A stretch of DNA of 64,000 bases from an uncultured Lachnospiraceae bacterium. Lineage in GTDB: Bacteria > Bacillota > Clostridia > Lachnospirales > Lachnospiraceae. A program made the translations under genes and the position numbers. Below the pieces are notes generated by a model that saw only the letters and a list, made by a program, of their open reading frames with translations, did no database searches and had not been told where the DNA came from. The stretch spans positions 62,001-126,000 of the forward strand of contig CANQRU010000001.1 in NCBI GenBank assembly GCA_947626395.1. The letters run 5' to 3'. This document shows, piece by piece, positions 1 through 8,936 of the stretch. Each line of letters opens with the position of its first letter. The first letter of the stretch is position 1.

Positions 1-1718
1 GCTACGCGATGACCGTAAGCGTCCGGTCCCTGGCGCTGACCCTGCGCTTTTTCCTGGAGATCTATCTGTTTCTGCTGATCTGCACCATATGGCGGGTCTG
101 GCGGCTGGATCCTCTGGAACTTCTGCAGAGCACGCAGGTCGGGGAGAAGCCGCCGAAGGCGCAGCGCCTGACGGCATTGTTCGGCCTTCTGCTTCTGGGA
201 GGCGCTTACTATCTGGCGGTCACGATCAAGGAACCGCTGCAGGCGATCCTGGTCTTTGTGGCGGCGGTGCTGATGGTGATCGCGGCAACCTATATCCTGT
301 TTGTCGCCGGTTCGGTTACATTCTGCAGGCTGCTGCAGAAGAACAAGCGGTACTATTATAAGCCGAACCATTTCGTATCGGTGTCGTCCATGGTCTACCG
401 GATGAAGCGAAACGGGGCCGGGCTGGCTTCCATCTGCATCTTAAGCACCATGATCCTGGTCATGCTGTCCTGTACGGTGGCGCTCTATGTGGGGGATGAG
501 ACGTCAGTACAGGAGCGGTTTCCGCGGCATATCAACATGGATGTGGAGCTGAACGGAAGCGAGGGGTTTAGGCGGGAGTTTACGGACCAGCTGGAGGACG
601 CGATGACGGTGAATGCGGGGGCAGCTGCTTTAGCAGGAGCGGAGGATGAAACTGTAGCGGAGACGGGCGCCGGTGCGAAAGCATCCGTCGCAGGGCCGTC
701 CGGGACTGCTCAGAAAGGATCCGGGACCGCGGCTCCGGCTCGTCAGAACATCCGGACCTACCGCAAGGTGGAAATGTATGGTCTTCCTCTGGACGGCGGA
801 TATTCGATCGATATGGACCGCTGGGTCATGGGCACCGCGGATCCGACGGGGCGGGTGATCCAGTTCTTCTCACTGGAAGATTTCAACGAGCTGATGGGAA
901 CGGACGCGGACCTGGCGGCCGACGAGTGCCTGATCTACTGTTATGGAGAGAAATACGGCCGGGATACATTTTCGATCGCAGAGGGCGGAAGCTGGCGCGT
1001 GAAAGCGCAGCTGGATGATTTCTTTGAGAGCGGGTTTCGTTCCGAACTCAGCGCCATGTCTCTGATAGACGTGGTAGTAAAGGATCTGGACGCCGCTGCC
1101 GGCGCTTTCTGCGACCGGCCGGGCCGAAATGGTCATCCATGGGCGTATCCGGAGTGGATCTGTGAATACGACATCGACGGCGGAGACGACGAGGAGACCG
1201 CCAGGGCCGAGGCGGCGCGGGCCGGGGATACGATCGAGCAGATCCGTCTGGCGTCCGGCGCGAAGATCCGGGGCGCCGATATCAATCTGCGCGTCGTGGA
1301 GCGGCGATACAGCCTGATGATGGACGGCGGTCTGCTGTTTCTTGGAATGCTTCTAAGTATTGTGTTCGTCATCGCGTCGGTGCTGATCATTTACTATAAG
1401 CAGATATCTGAAGGTTACGAGGATCAGGCACGTTTCGGCATCATGCAGAGCGTAGGCATGACGAAGCGGGAAATCCGGAGAAGCATCAACTCCCAGATCC
1501 TGACGGTGTTCTTTTTGCCGCTTCTTTTTGCCGGGATCCATCTCATCTTCGCGTTCCCATTGCTTTGGCAGCTTCTGCGTCTGTTCGGAAGCGTGGATCT
1601 GCCGCTCTTCGTGCGGATGGCCCAGCTGTGTTTCCTGGTGTACGGCGTGTGCTATGCGGCGGTGTATAAGCTGACGGCGGGGGCGTATTACGGGATCGTC
1701 AGCGGAGCGGGCGAATAG
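1..1718 (+). CDS. BceB/FtsX-type ABC transporter permease, 5' end outside the window
   Basis: The reading frame is already open at the left edge (in-frame codons precede the first ATG at 9), so the N-terminus is missing. The visible part has hydrophobic segments near residues 10-30, 55-100 and 140-165, then a large hydrophilic region to about residue 430, then three more membrane segments (about 440-465, 495-525, 535-555). One large extracellular domain between membrane blocks is typical of BceB-type permeases, which work with an ABC ATPase in peptide-antibiotic sensing or detoxification. The motif in the penultimate loop (GIMQSVGMTKREIRRSI) is the usual FtsX-family coupling stretch. The extracellular domain contains an Ala/Gly/Glu-rich low-complexity stretch around residues 200-245. 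The ATPase and any two-component system would lie to the left. FtsX-family membership is seen; antibiotic resistance is only inference. Confidence 0.8.
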   Translation, partial: YAMTVSVRSLALTLRFFLEIYLFLLICTIWRVWRLDPLELLQSTQVGEKPPKAQRLTALFGLLLLGGAYYLAVTIKEPLQAILVFVAAVLMVIAATYILFVAGSVTFCRLLQKNKRYYYKPNHFVSVSSMVYRMKRNGAGLASICILSTMILVMLSCTVALYVGDETSVQERFPRHINMDVELNGSEGFRREFTDQLEDAMTVNAGAAALAGAEDETVAETGAGAKASVAGPSGTAQKGSGTAAPARQNIRTYRKVEMYGLPLDGGYSIDMDRWVMGTADPTGRVIQFFSLEDFNELMGTDADLAADECLIYCYGEKYGRDTFSIAEGGSWRVKAQLDDFFESGFRSELSAMSLIDVVVKDLDAAAGAFCDRPGRNGHPWAYPEWICEYDIDGGDDEETARAEAARAGDTIEQIRLASGAKIRGADINLRVVERRYSLMMDGGLLFLGMLLSIVFVIASVLIIYYKQISEGYEDQARFGIMQSVGMTKREIRRSINSQILTVFFLPLLFAGIHLIFAFPLLWQLLRLFGSVDLPLFVRMAQLCFLVYGVCYAAVYKLTAGAYYGIVSGAGE

Positions 1719-1812
1719 CGCCGGAATACGGCGGGCGAAGTTACTGTTCAGAGGTTAGCCTGAGTTAAAAACAGCGGCGGATGCGGCGGTGCCGATATTT
1801 GATAAGAGACGC

Positions 1813-1841
1813 TTGTAATTTCTTCCTTCTGTCGGTATAAT
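1813..1841 (+). promoter_or_regulatory. Sigma-A promoter of galE
   Basis: TTGTAA (1813-1818) and TATAAT (1836-1841) are separated by exactly 17 bp and lie 68 bp before the preferred galE start. The -10 is a perfect consensus. Confidence 0.75.
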
Positions 1842-1908
1842 AGACAGTGAAAATATGCGTAAGCCGCCCGGCGGGGCGGCGGTATACAATATGACAGGAG
1901 GTAGGGAT

Positions 1909-2928
1909 ATGGCAATTCTGGTAACGGGCGGCGCCGGTTATATCGGCAGTCATACCTGCATAGAACTTCTGAACGCGGGGTATGAGGTGGTTGTTTTAGA
2001 TAATCTGTGCAATTCCTGCAGAGAGTCGCTGAATCGGGTAGAGGAGATCACGGGGAAGAAGGTTATTTTCTATGAGGCGGATCTGCTGGATCAGGCGGCG
2101 GTGAAGAATGTATTTGACAATGAGCGGATCGAGGCGGTGATCCATTTCGCAGGATTAAAGGCGGTGGGCGAGTCCGTGTTCAAGCCGCTCGAGTATTATC
2201 ATAACAATATCACCGGCACGCTGATCCTGTGCGACGAGATGCGTAAGCACGGCGTGAAGAGCATCGTATTCAGTTCGTCGGCTACAGTTTACGGGGATCC
2301 GGCCTTCGTGCCGATCACCGAGGAATGCCCGAAGGGCGCGATCACGAATCCCTACGGCCGCACGAAGGGGATGCTGGAGCAGATCCTGACGGACCTGCAT
2401 ACGGCGGATCCGGAGTGGAAGGTGATGCTTCTGCGGTATTTCAATCCCATCGGCGCCCATGAATCCGGGCGGATCGGCGAGAATCCGCGGGGGATCCCGA
2501 ATAACCTGCTTCCGTACATCACCCAGGTGGCGGTGGGCAAGCTGGTGTGTCTGGGCGTGTTCGGCAATGATTACGATACGCCGGACGGCACCTGCATCCG
2601 CGATTACATCCATGTGGTGGATCTGGCGGACGGCCATGTGAAAGCCCTGCAGAAGATGGATAAAGAGGGCGGAGGCGTCTGGATTTATAACCTCGGAACC
2701 GGAACAGGTTACAGTGTACTGGATGTGATCAATGCCTTCGAGGAGGCCAACGACCTGAAGATCAATTATGTATTCAAGGCCAGAAGGCCCGGCGATGTGC
2801 CGGCCTGCTACGCGGATCCGTCGAAAGCGCAGAAGGAGCTGGGATGGACCGCCCGCCGCGGCATCAAGGAGATGTGCCGCGACGCCTGGAACTGGCAAAA
2901 GAACAACCCGGATGGGTACATTGAATAA
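1909..2928 (+). CDS. galE: UDP-glucose 4-epimerase
   Basis: Interconverts UDP-glucose and UDP-galactose (Leloir pathway, cell-envelope precursor supply) in the cytoplasm, using tightly bound NAD. The N-terminus carries the Rossmann dinucleotide motif GGAGYIGS, and the catalytic YxxxK pair is Y149/K153 (YGRTK). The C-terminal part has the epimerase signature around [15 protein letters not shown]. The start at 1909 is chosen because AGGAGG lies 10 bp upstream and the protein begins MAILVTGG as the family does; an in-frame ATG at 1855 would add 18 unrelated residues. At 339 residues it has the usual GalE length. It is a single gene with its own promoter. Confidence 0.96.
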   Translation: MAILVTGGAGYIGSHTCIELLNAGYEVVVLDNLCNSCRESLNRVEEITGKKVIFYEADLLDQAAVKNVFDNERIEAVIHFAGLKAVGESVFKPLEYYHNNITGTLILCDEMRKHGVKSIVFSSSATVYGDPAFVPITEECPKGAITNPYGRTKGMLEQILTDLHTADPEWKVMLLRYFNPIGAHESGRIGENPRGIPNNLLPYITQVAVGKLVCLGVFGNDYDTPDGTCIRDYIHVVDLADGHVKALQKMDKEGGGVWIYNLGTGTGYSVLDVINAFEEANDLKINYVFKARRPGDVPACYADPSKAQKELGWTARRGIKEMCRDAWNWQKNNPDGYIE

Positions 2929-2941
2929 GCAGTGCAAAACA

Positions 2942-3011
2942 GAACAAATGTTCGAAAAACCGCTTGCATTTTCCAGGCCTCTATGGTAAACTATGAACAG
3001 AACATACGTTT
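2942..3011 (+). promoter_or_regulatory. Promoter bracketed by two LexA-type SOS boxes
   Basis: A perfect GAAC-N4-GTTC dyad lies at 2942-2953 (GAACAAATGTTC), and a second box, GAACATACGTTT, at 3000-3011. Both fit the Gram-positive LexA/DinR consensus (CGAACRNRYGTTYC) closely. Between them lies a plausible promoter: TTGCAT (2964-2969), 17 bp, TAAACT (2987-2992). The second box covers the expected transcription start. The placement predicts repression of the radical-SAM repair operon until DNA damage. The boxes are seen; regulation by LexA is inferred from the consensus. Confidence 0.72.
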
Positions 3012-3029
3012 GCCATGGAGGCTGTTTTT

Positions 3030-4403
3030 ATGCTCATACAACAGAATATGGATCTGAAGGAGAAGCTCGCGATCCTGGCGGACGCCGCCAAGTACGACGT
3101 GGCCTGTACTTCCAGCGGCGTGGAGCGAAAGGGACGGCCCGGGCAGCTTGGCAGCGCGGTCTACGCCGGACTGTGCCACAGCTTTGCGGCGGACGGCCGG
3201 TGCATTTCCCTGCTGAAGATCCTGTATACGAACCAATGCGTCTACGACTGCAGGTACTGTATCAACCGCCGCTCCAACGACGTGCCGCGGGCGGCGTTCA
3301 CGCCGGATGAGGTATGCCGGCTGACGATGGAATTCTACCGGCGCAATTATATCGAGGGGCTGTTCTTAAGCTCGGGCGTGCTTAAGAGCCCGGATTATAC
3401 GATGGATTTGCTGTATCAGACGCTCTGGAAGCTGCGGTATGAGTGCGGGTTTAACGGATATATCCATGTCAAAGCGATTCCCGGCGCCGATCCGGTACTG
3501 ATCGAGCGGGTAGGGCTTCTGGCCGACAGGATGAGCGTGAATCTGGAGCTTCCCACGGCGGAAGGACTTAAGAAGCTGGCTCCTTCCAAGGACCGGAGCC
3601 GGATCCTGCTGCCCATGCGCCAGATCCAGAGAGGGATCGCGGCCCAGAGGCAGGGGATCGTACCGTATCATCGGGAAGAGCGGAATGTGCCTTACCGGTG
3701 GGGGCGGCAGTTTGTGCCTGCGGGGCAGAGTACGCAGATGATCGTGGGGGCGACGCCGGAGAATGATTATCAGATGATCTCGGCGGCGGAGGCGCTCTAT
3801 AAGAATTACGACCTGAAGCGGGTGTTCTATTCGGCTTTCGTGCGGGTCAATGACGACAGCCTGCTCCCGGCTCTGCCGGGCGGGCCGCCGCTTCTTCGGG
3901 AGCACAGGCTTTATCAGGCGGACTGGCTGCTGCGGTTTTACGGATTTACGTCCGGGGAGCTTCTTTCGGAATCCCAGCCGAATTTTAACGTGTTTCTGGA
4001 TCCCAAGTGCGACTGGGCCCTGCGGCATCTGGAGCTTTTCCCGGTAGAGGTAATGACTGCGGATTATTATACGCTTCTGCGGGTGCCGGGGATCGGCGTC
4101 CGGTCGGCGAAGCGGATCACGGCGGCAAGGCGGAGCGGGAGACTGGATTTTACGGACCTGAAGAAGATGGGCGTGGTGCTGAAGCGGGCGTTTTATTTCC
4201 TGACGTGCGGGGGGAAGATGATGTATCCGGTGCGGCTGGACCGGGATCACATCACGGCCCAGCTTCTGGGAGAGGAGAAGCGGCGTGCCTGGGATATCGG
4301 ACAGAAGGATTCTTACCGGCAGATGTCCATGTTTGACGATGGATTTCTGAACCCGGCGCCGACGGCGGAGGACTTAAGCGCCGCGGTGCTGGGACAGATG
4401 TGA
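3030..4403 (+). CDS. Radical SAM putative DNA modification/repair protein (TIGR03916-like)
   Basis: A radical S-adenosylmethionine enzyme with the cluster motif CxxxCxxC at C70, C74 and C77 (CVYDCRYC). A helix-hairpin-helix-like DNA-binding stretch sits near residues 349-363 (LLRVPGIGVRSAKRI). This combination and its neighbour match the family described as a radical SAM protein linked to uracil-DNA glycosylase-like proteins; the substrate is not known. The start at 3030 is preferred over 3015 because GGAGG (3017-3021) lies 8 bp upstream and overlaps the earlier ATG. The gene is followed 55 bp later by its usual partner, and the promoter carries LexA-type boxes, which supports a DNA-damage role. 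Family assignment is strong; the reaction is unknown. Confidence 0.85.
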   Translation: MLIQQNMDLKEKLAILADAAKYDVACTSSGVERKGRPGQLGSAVYAGLCHSFAADGRCISLLKILYTNQCVYDCRYCINRRSNDVPRAAFTPDEVCRLTMEFYRRNYIEGLFLSSGVLKSPDYTMDLLYQTLWKLRYECGFNGYIHVKAIPGADPVLIERVGLLADRMSVNLELPTAEGLKKLAPSKDRSRILLPMRQIQRGIAAQRQGIVPYHREERNVPYRWGRQFVPAGQSTQMIVGATPENDYQMISAAEALYKNYDLKRVFYSAFVRVNDDSLLPALPGGPPLLREHRLYQADWLLRFYGFTSGELLSESQPNFNVFLDPKCDWALRHLELFPVEVMTADYYTLLRVPGIGVRSAKRITAARRSGRLDFTDLKKMGVVLKRAFYFLTCGGKMMYPVRLDRDHITAQLLGEEKRRAWDIGQKDSYRQMSMFDDGFLNPAPTAEDLSAAVLGQM

Positions 4404-4458
4404 CAGATGAGACGGGCGGCAGGAAATGATGCGGGCGATCGGGAGGAGGCGGAACGCT

Positions 4459-5226
4459 GTGACGATATTTACCTGTGCGGATACATTTGAAGGTATTCTG
4501 TGCGGCGTCTACGATGCCTGGATGAGCAGGCTGGGACATGAGAACGTATGCCTGGAACTGGCCGATACGGGGAATCTGCGTCTTTTTGCCGAGTACCGGC
4601 AGGTGGAAGAAGATCCGAAGAAGGCTGCGAAAGTGATCGGGGCGATCCGGAAGAAGGCGGGGCAGGAGGTCTATGAGCGCGTGTACCGGGCGTCTCTGAG
4701 CTGTGAGGAACAGAAGGCGGACCGGATCTACCGGTTTCTGGTCTATGCTCTGCATATCGGGCCGGAGATCGTGAATATGCTTCAGATTCCTGCGGTCTAT
4801 GAACTGTTCCGGATGAACCGTTTCGTGGCGAATGAGGCGCTTCATATGATCGAGTTTATACGTTTTTCCAGGACGGACGGAGGGATCCTCTTCGGCGCGG
4901 TGGAACCGCGCAATGATGTGGTCGCGCTGATGGCGCCGCATTTCGCCGACAGGATGAACGCGGAGAACTGGATCATTTACGACGAGAGACGGCGCAGGGC
5001 GGTGATCCATCAGGCGATGGGGGAATGGATCGAGGCGGACCTGCCGGACGACAGCTTTCGGCAGAGGCTTATGGATTCCAGCGACCAGGAGGAGTTCGAG
5101 AATCTGTGGAAAACTTATCACAAGCATATCGCGATCAGGGAGAGAACGAATCCCCGGTGTCAGATGAGCCATCTTCCCCTGCGGTTCCGTCCGCATATGA
5201 CGGAGTTTCAGGATCGCCGTGCGTAG
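4459..5226 (+). CDS. Probable DNA metabolism protein, partner of the radical SAM repair enzyme (TIGR03915-like)
   Basis: Begins with the family's typical VTIFTCADTFEGILCGVYDAW-like N-terminus; 255 residues from the preferred GTG start at 4459, which has AGGAGG 9 bp upstream. An ATG at 4426 would add 11 residues without a good ribosome site. This family regularly sits next to the radical SAM protein and in some genomes is fused to a uracil-DNA glycosylase domain. No glycosylase fusion is present here: the protein ends after the DUF-like domain (the final part has FRPHMTEF). It is probably co-transcribed with the upstream gene under the LexA-type promoter. Its biochemical function is unknown. 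Confidence 0.8.
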   Translation: MTIFTCADTFEGILCGVYDAWMSRLGHENVCLELADTGNLRLFAEYRQVEEDPKKAAKVIGAIRKKAGQEVYERVYRASLSCEEQKADRIYRFLVYALHIGPEIVNMLQIPAVYELFRMNRFVANEALHMIEFIRFSRTDGGILFGAVEPRNDVVALMAPHFADRMNAENWIIYDERRRRAVIHQAMGEWIEADLPDDSFRQRLMDSSDQEEFENLWKTYHKHIAIRERTNPRCQMSHLPLRFRPHMTEFQDRRA

Positions 5227-5304
5227 CGGAGGCGGGACGCGGCGCTGATCCTGTCATATGAGTATCCGTACGGGAGGCGGAACTGAAATTACCTCTAAAT
5301 CATC

Positions 5305-5333
5305 TTGCCCGAGTTGTGCCGATGTGATATACT
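5305..5333 (+). promoter_or_regulatory. Promoter of the c-di-GMP/HPt operon
   Basis: TTGCCC (5305-5310) and TATACT (5328-5333) with a 17-bp spacer, 67 bp before the chosen start of the REC-HD-GYP-GGDEF gene. Confidence 0.6.
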
Positions 5334-5399
5334 GATACCAGTTATCCGCGCGTCTTTGGCAGAATGACGCAGACGCGGGAAAGGGAGAGAATCACAGGT

Positions 5400-7484
5400 A
5401 TGGCAGATAAACGCAAACAAAAGATACTGATCGCCGACGATTCGGAGATGAACCGTTCGATCCTGGCGGATATGCTGGGGGACGACTATGAGATCATTGA
5501 GGCGGAGAACGGCAGGGAAGCGGTTGCGATCCTTCAGAAGCAGGCGGCACAGATCGATCTGGTCCTTCTGGATATCGTGATGCCGGAGATGGACGGCTTC
5601 GGCGTTCTGAAGATGATGAATGATTTACGGTGGATCGAGAGTACTCCGGTTATCATGATTTCCGCGGAGAGCGCCCCGGCCAGGGTGCAGCAGGCGTACG
5701 AACTGGGAATCACGGATTTTATCAGCCGGCCTTTTGACGCGGTCGTCGTTCATCACCGCGTTGTGAATACGTTGCTTCTGTACACGAAGCAGAAGAGGCT
5801 GATGGGTATGGTGACGGATCAGGTGAAGGAGAAGGAGAAGCAGAGCGCCCTGATGATCGACATCCTGAGCCATATCGTGGAGTTCCGCAACGGAGAGAGC
5901 GGCCAGCATGTGCTGCATATCCGTACCCTGACGGAACTGTTGCTTAATCATATCAACCAGATGACGGACAAATACAATTTCAGCAAGTCGGATATCGCGC
6001 TGATCAGCACGGCCGCGGCGATCCACGATGTGGGCAAGATCTCCATACCCGGAGAGATCCTGAATAAGCCGGGCAGGCTGACGGATGAGGAATTCGCGAT
6101 CATGAAGACGCATTCCCAGGTGGGCGCGTCCATGCTGGAGGCGCTGCCGGTTCATCAGAACGAGCCGCTGGTGCGCCGGGCCTATGAGATCTGCCGGTGG
6201 CATCACGAGAGATACGACGGCCGCGGATATCCGGACGGCCTGAAGGGAGACGAGATCCCGATCGCCGCTCAGGTGGTGGCGCTGGCGGATGTCTATGACG
6301 CCCTCACCAGCGAACGTGTGTATAAGAAGGCGTTTTCTCATGAGAAAGCGGTGCAGATGATCTTAAACGGCGAGTGCGGCCAGTTTAATCCGCTTCTGAT
6401 GGACTGCCTGAGGGAGCTGGGAGACAATATCCAGACGGCTATGGCGAATAATGAGATCCGTGACTGGGATGATCCCAGCCTGCTCCGCAACCTGACAGAA
6501 GAACTGATGCAGCAGGTGGATATGTCGGCGTCTGACCGGACGCTGCAGCTTCTGGAGCATGAGCGCATGAAGTACCAGTTCTTTGCGGATATGTCCCAGG
6601 AAGTACAGTTTGAATATACGGTATCCCCGCCTTCCGTGACGATTTCGGAGTGGGGAGCGAGGCACCTGGGACTGGAGGAGATCATCCGGGATCCCCGCCA
6701 TAATGAGAAGGTCCTTGCGACCATGGGAGAGGAGAGCATGCAGAAGCTGGCGGGTCTTCTGGGCCGCAGTACGCCGGAGAAGCCAATCGTGGATTTTGAC
6801 TGCGTGATCCGGATCGGTGGAGTCGAGCGGTGGATGAAGATCATTGCCCGTGCCACCTGGTCCAAGGATGAACCGCCGGTCTATACAGGGGCTATCGGCA
6901 AGGCCACCGATATCCATGAGACCCGGCTGAAGATGGCCGCGCTGGAGGAGATGGCGGCCCATGACACGATGACCGGTCTTTATAACCACAAGTTCGCGAA
7001 GATCCGGATCCAGGACATGATGGCGAGAAAGCCGGAGAGCAATTTCGCCCTGGGAATCTTCGATGTGGATCATTTCAAGCAGGCCAACGACACCTATGGG
7101 CATATGTTCGGCGATCAGGTGCTGATCCATATGGCCAAGACATTGAAGCGCAATATGCGTGAAGGAACCGTGTCAGCCCGCGTCGGCGGCGACGAGTTCC
7201 TGCTGTTCTTCGAGTATCGGGAGCATGTGGATCTGGCTATTAACCGTATCTTTAACTCCCTGATCGGCAACTATGAGTCCTTCCCGATATCTGTCAGCAT
7301 GGGAGTGGCGAAGACGCAGATGCTGGGAACAGATTACGATACGCTGTTCCATGCGGCGGATCAGGCGCTGTACGCGGCCAAGAGAGGCGGCCGCGGCCAG
7401 TTCCGCTTCTATGACGGGGACAGCACCGATACTCTGTCCCTGATCTCGCCGATCGACGGAGATACCGGGAAGGCGGACAGATAA
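5400..7484 (+). CDS. REC-HD-GYP-GGDEF response regulator (c-di-GMP turnover)
   Basis: Three signalling domains in one cytoplasmic protein. A receiver domain has phospho-acceptor D58 (LVLLDIVMPEMDG). An HD-GYP phosphodiesterase domain has H209-D210 (IHDVGK) and H268-H269 through G276-Y277-P278 (HHERYDGRGYP). A PAS-like middle stretch is followed by a diguanylate cyclase domain with an intact G596-G597-D598-E599-F600. The catalytic motifs for both making and degrading cyclic di-GMP are present, so the net activity cannot be read from sequence. The start at 5400 (MADKRKQKILIADD) puts the receiver at the N-terminus; an ATG at 5364 is possible, since the purine-rich site at 5378-5387 is rather far from 5400. 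An HPt gene follows 40 bp downstream, suggesting a phosphorelay input. Confidence 0.9.
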   Translation: MADKRKQKILIADDSEMNRSILADMLGDDYEIIEAENGREAVAILQKQAAQIDLVLLDIVMPEMDGFGVLKMMNDLRWIESTPVIMISAESAPARVQQAYELGITDFISRPFDAVVVHHRVVNTLLLYTKQKRLMGMVTDQVKEKEKQSALMIDILSHIVEFRNGESGQHVLHIRTLTELLLNHINQMTDKYNFSKSDIALISTAAAIHDVGKISIPGEILNKPGRLTDEEFAIMKTHSQVGASMLEALPVHQNEPLVRRAYEICRWHHERYDGRGYPDGLKGDEIPIAAQVVALADVYDALTSERVYKKAFSHEKAVQMILNGECGQFNPLLMDCLRELGDNIQTAMANNEIRDWDDPSLLRNLTEELMQQVDMSASDRTLQLLEHERMKYQFFADMSQEVQFEYTVSPPSVTISEWGARHLGLEEIIRDPRHNEKVLATMGEESMQKLAGLLGRSTPEKPIVDFDCVIRIGGVERWMKIIARATWSKDEPPVYTGAIGKATDIHETRLKMAALEEMAAHDTMTGLYNHKFAKIRIQDMMARKPESNFALGIFDVDHFKQANDTYGHMFGDQVLIHMAKTLKRNMREGTVSARVGGDEFLLFFEYREHVDLAINRIFNSLIGNYESFPISVSMGVAKTQMLGTDYDTLFHAADQALYAAKRGGRGQFRFYDGDSTDTLSLISPIDGDTGKADR

Positions 7485-7524
7485 CTTTCTGATGAATAAT
7501 CTGAGTGAGAGGAGATAGAAGATC

Positions 7525-7881
7525 ATGACATTACAGGAATGCTATGCTGCGCTGGAGGGAGATTACGAGGGCGTGATGGGGCGTCTTCGCACCGAGAGAC
7601 TTGTTCAGAAGTTTGTACTGAAGTTTCTTGACGACGGAAGCTATGATCTGCTGACCCGTTCCATGGAGTCCGGAGATTATGACGAGGCGTTCCGGGCGGC
7701 CCACACGATCAAGGGCGTGGGACAGAATCTGAGCTTTAACAAGCTCTATGAGTCCAGCCATCTGCTGACGGAAGCGCTCCGCAGCAAAGACATTGAGGCG
7801 GCGGCCCCGCTGTATGAGCAGGTGAAGGCGGACTATGCCCAGACTGTGGACGCGATCCGCGCTTATCAGGCGTCGCTGTAA
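7525..7881 (+). CDS. HPt (histidine phosphotransfer) domain protein
   Basis: A 118-residue all-helical protein with the HPt signature AHTIKGVGQNL; the phospho-accepting histidine is H60. Such proteins shuttle phosphate between receiver domains and hybrid kinases. It sits 40 bp after the receiver-containing c-di-GMP gene and is likely co-transcribed, so it may load or drain that receiver. No kinase is adjacent. A good GAGAGGAGA ribosome site precedes the ATG. Domain identification is firm; the partner is inferred from position. Confidence 0.88.
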   Translation: MTLQECYAALEGDYEGVMGRLRTERLVQKFVLKFLDDGSYDLLTRSMESGDYDEAFRAAHTIKGVGQNLSFNKLYESSHLLTEALRSKDIEAAAPLYEQVKADYAQTVDAIRAYQASL

Positions 7882-7905
7882 GACGTTGACCGGAGGTCGG
7901 AACAG

Positions 7906-8586
7906 ATGAATCGAGACCAGATGACTATTCAGAATCTGTACGATACGACGAAGACCATGGCGGGGCCGTATCTTGAGAAGTATGTCCATCCGTGGGAGGT
8001 ACTGCCGCATATCGGCGAGATCGTGCTCGCTATCGGCGCCGGACTTTCTGAGGAGGAGTACGACCATCCTCAGGAGAACGTCTGGATCCATAAGACGGTC
8101 CGGGTCGCCGCGACCGCCACGATTAACGGACCGGCCATATTCGGCGCCGGAACGGAGATCCGGCCGGGGGCGTTTGTCCGGGGCAATGTGCTGGTGGGCG
8201 AGAACGCCGTGGTCGGCAATTCGACAGAACTTAAGAACGTGATCCTTTTTGACAACGTTCAGGTGCCGCATTATAACTATGTGGGCGATTCCATTCTGGG
8301 CTATAAGTCCCATATGGGCGCCGCATCCCTGACCTCGAATGTGAAGTCGGATAAGAAGCTGGTGAAGGTTCACGCATCCGACGGCGATATCGAGACCGGG
8401 CTTAAGAAGTTCGGCGCGATGATCGGCGACTATGTGGAAGTGGGCTGCGGTTCCGTGTTGAATCCGGGTACGGTGATCGGCCGCCATTCCAACATTTACC
8501 CGCTCTCCAGCGTGCGGGGCGGCGTGGACGCGAATTCCATTTATAAGAGAGACGGCGTGATCGTAGAGAAGGACGACAGGATGTAA
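7906..8586 (+). CDS. Left-handed beta-helix (hexapeptide-repeat) protein, UDP-GlcNAc pyrophosphorylase-related
   Basis: 226 residues with hexapeptide-type turns in the middle and C-terminal part (for example GPAIFGAGTEIRPGAFVRGN, VLVGENAVVGNSTEL and YVEVGCGSVLNPGTVIG), which form a left-handed beta-helix. The same fold makes the acyl/nucleotidyl sugar domain of GlmU, and small proteins of this type are commonly labelled UDP-N-acetylglucosamine pyrophosphorylase. No N-terminal nucleotidyltransferase loop is present, so pyrophosphorylase activity is doubtful; an acyltransferase or a sensing role fits equally. It starts 24 bp after the HPt gene with its own GGAGG and may be in the same transcript. 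Confidence 0.72.
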   Translation: MNRDQMTIQNLYDTTKTMAGPYLEKYVHPWEVLPHIGEIVLAIGAGLSEEEYDHPQENVWIHKTVRVAATATINGPAIFGAGTEIRPGAFVRGNVLVGENAVVGNSTELKNVILFDNVQVPHYNYVGDSILGYKSHMGAASLTSNVKSDKKLVKVHASDGDIETGLKKFGAMIGDYVEVGCGSVLNPGTVIGRHSNIYPLSSVRGGVDANSIYKRDGVIVEKDDRM

Positions 8587-8588
8587 TA

Positions 8589-8626
8589 CGAGCAGAGCGT
8601 CACTGGCGCCCTGCTCGCATGGAAAT
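8589..8626 (+). repeat. Dispersed hairpin repeat, copy A
   Basis: One unit of the window-wide repeat: stem arms CGAGCAG and CTGCTCG, an inner loop around GTCACTGG, and the constant tail GCATGGAAAT. It lies directly after the beta-helix gene. Confidence 0.75.
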
Positions 8627-8630
8627 GAAA

Positions 8631-8663
8631 ATCGCGGCCTCCAAATCAATGGAGAACCGCGAT
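8631..8663 (-). terminator. Terminator downstream of tRNA-Leu (minus strand)
   Basis: The arms ATCGCGG (8631-8637) and CCGCGAT (8657-8663), with an inner CTCC/GGAG stem, form a hairpin. On the minus strand it is followed by TTTTCATTT, as expected for termination of the tRNA transcript. Confidence 0.7.
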
Positions 8664-8678
8664 GCCCCTGCCAAGGAG

Positions 8679-8761
8679 TGCCGGCTGCGGGACTTGAACC
8701 CGCACGTAGTTGCCTACAACAGATTTTGAGTCTGCCTCGTCTGCCATTCCGACAAGCCGGC
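8679..8761 (-). tRNA. tRNA-Leu (anticodon CAA)
   Basis: The reverse complement folds as a class II tRNA of 83 nt. The acceptor stem GCCGGCT pairs with AGCCGGC followed by discriminator A. The anticodon arm has loop CTCAAAA, giving CAA (Leu, UUG codons). An extended variable arm and a GGTTCAAGTCC T-arm are visible. CCA is not encoded. A terminator lies at 8631-8663 on the same strand. Confidence 0.95.
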
Positions 8762-8867
8762 TCTGTGAGATATGCCGCGAACTGCCGCGGCCAGTTTATA
8801 CATCCCAAAGCGAATTCAGTTTATCACATCTTGCATGCTTTGGCAAGTAGTTTTCGTGCAGGAATGA

Positions 8868-8896
8868 TTGAAATTCACCGTACGATCTGGTAGAAT
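8868..8896 (+). promoter_or_regulatory. Promoter of upp
   Basis: TTGAAA (8868-8873) and TAGAAT (8891-8896) with a 17-bp spacer, 40 bp before the upp start. Confidence 0.75.
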
Positions 8897-8936
8897 GAGA
8901 ACGAATATAACCATACACCCGCAAAGGAGGACCTCT

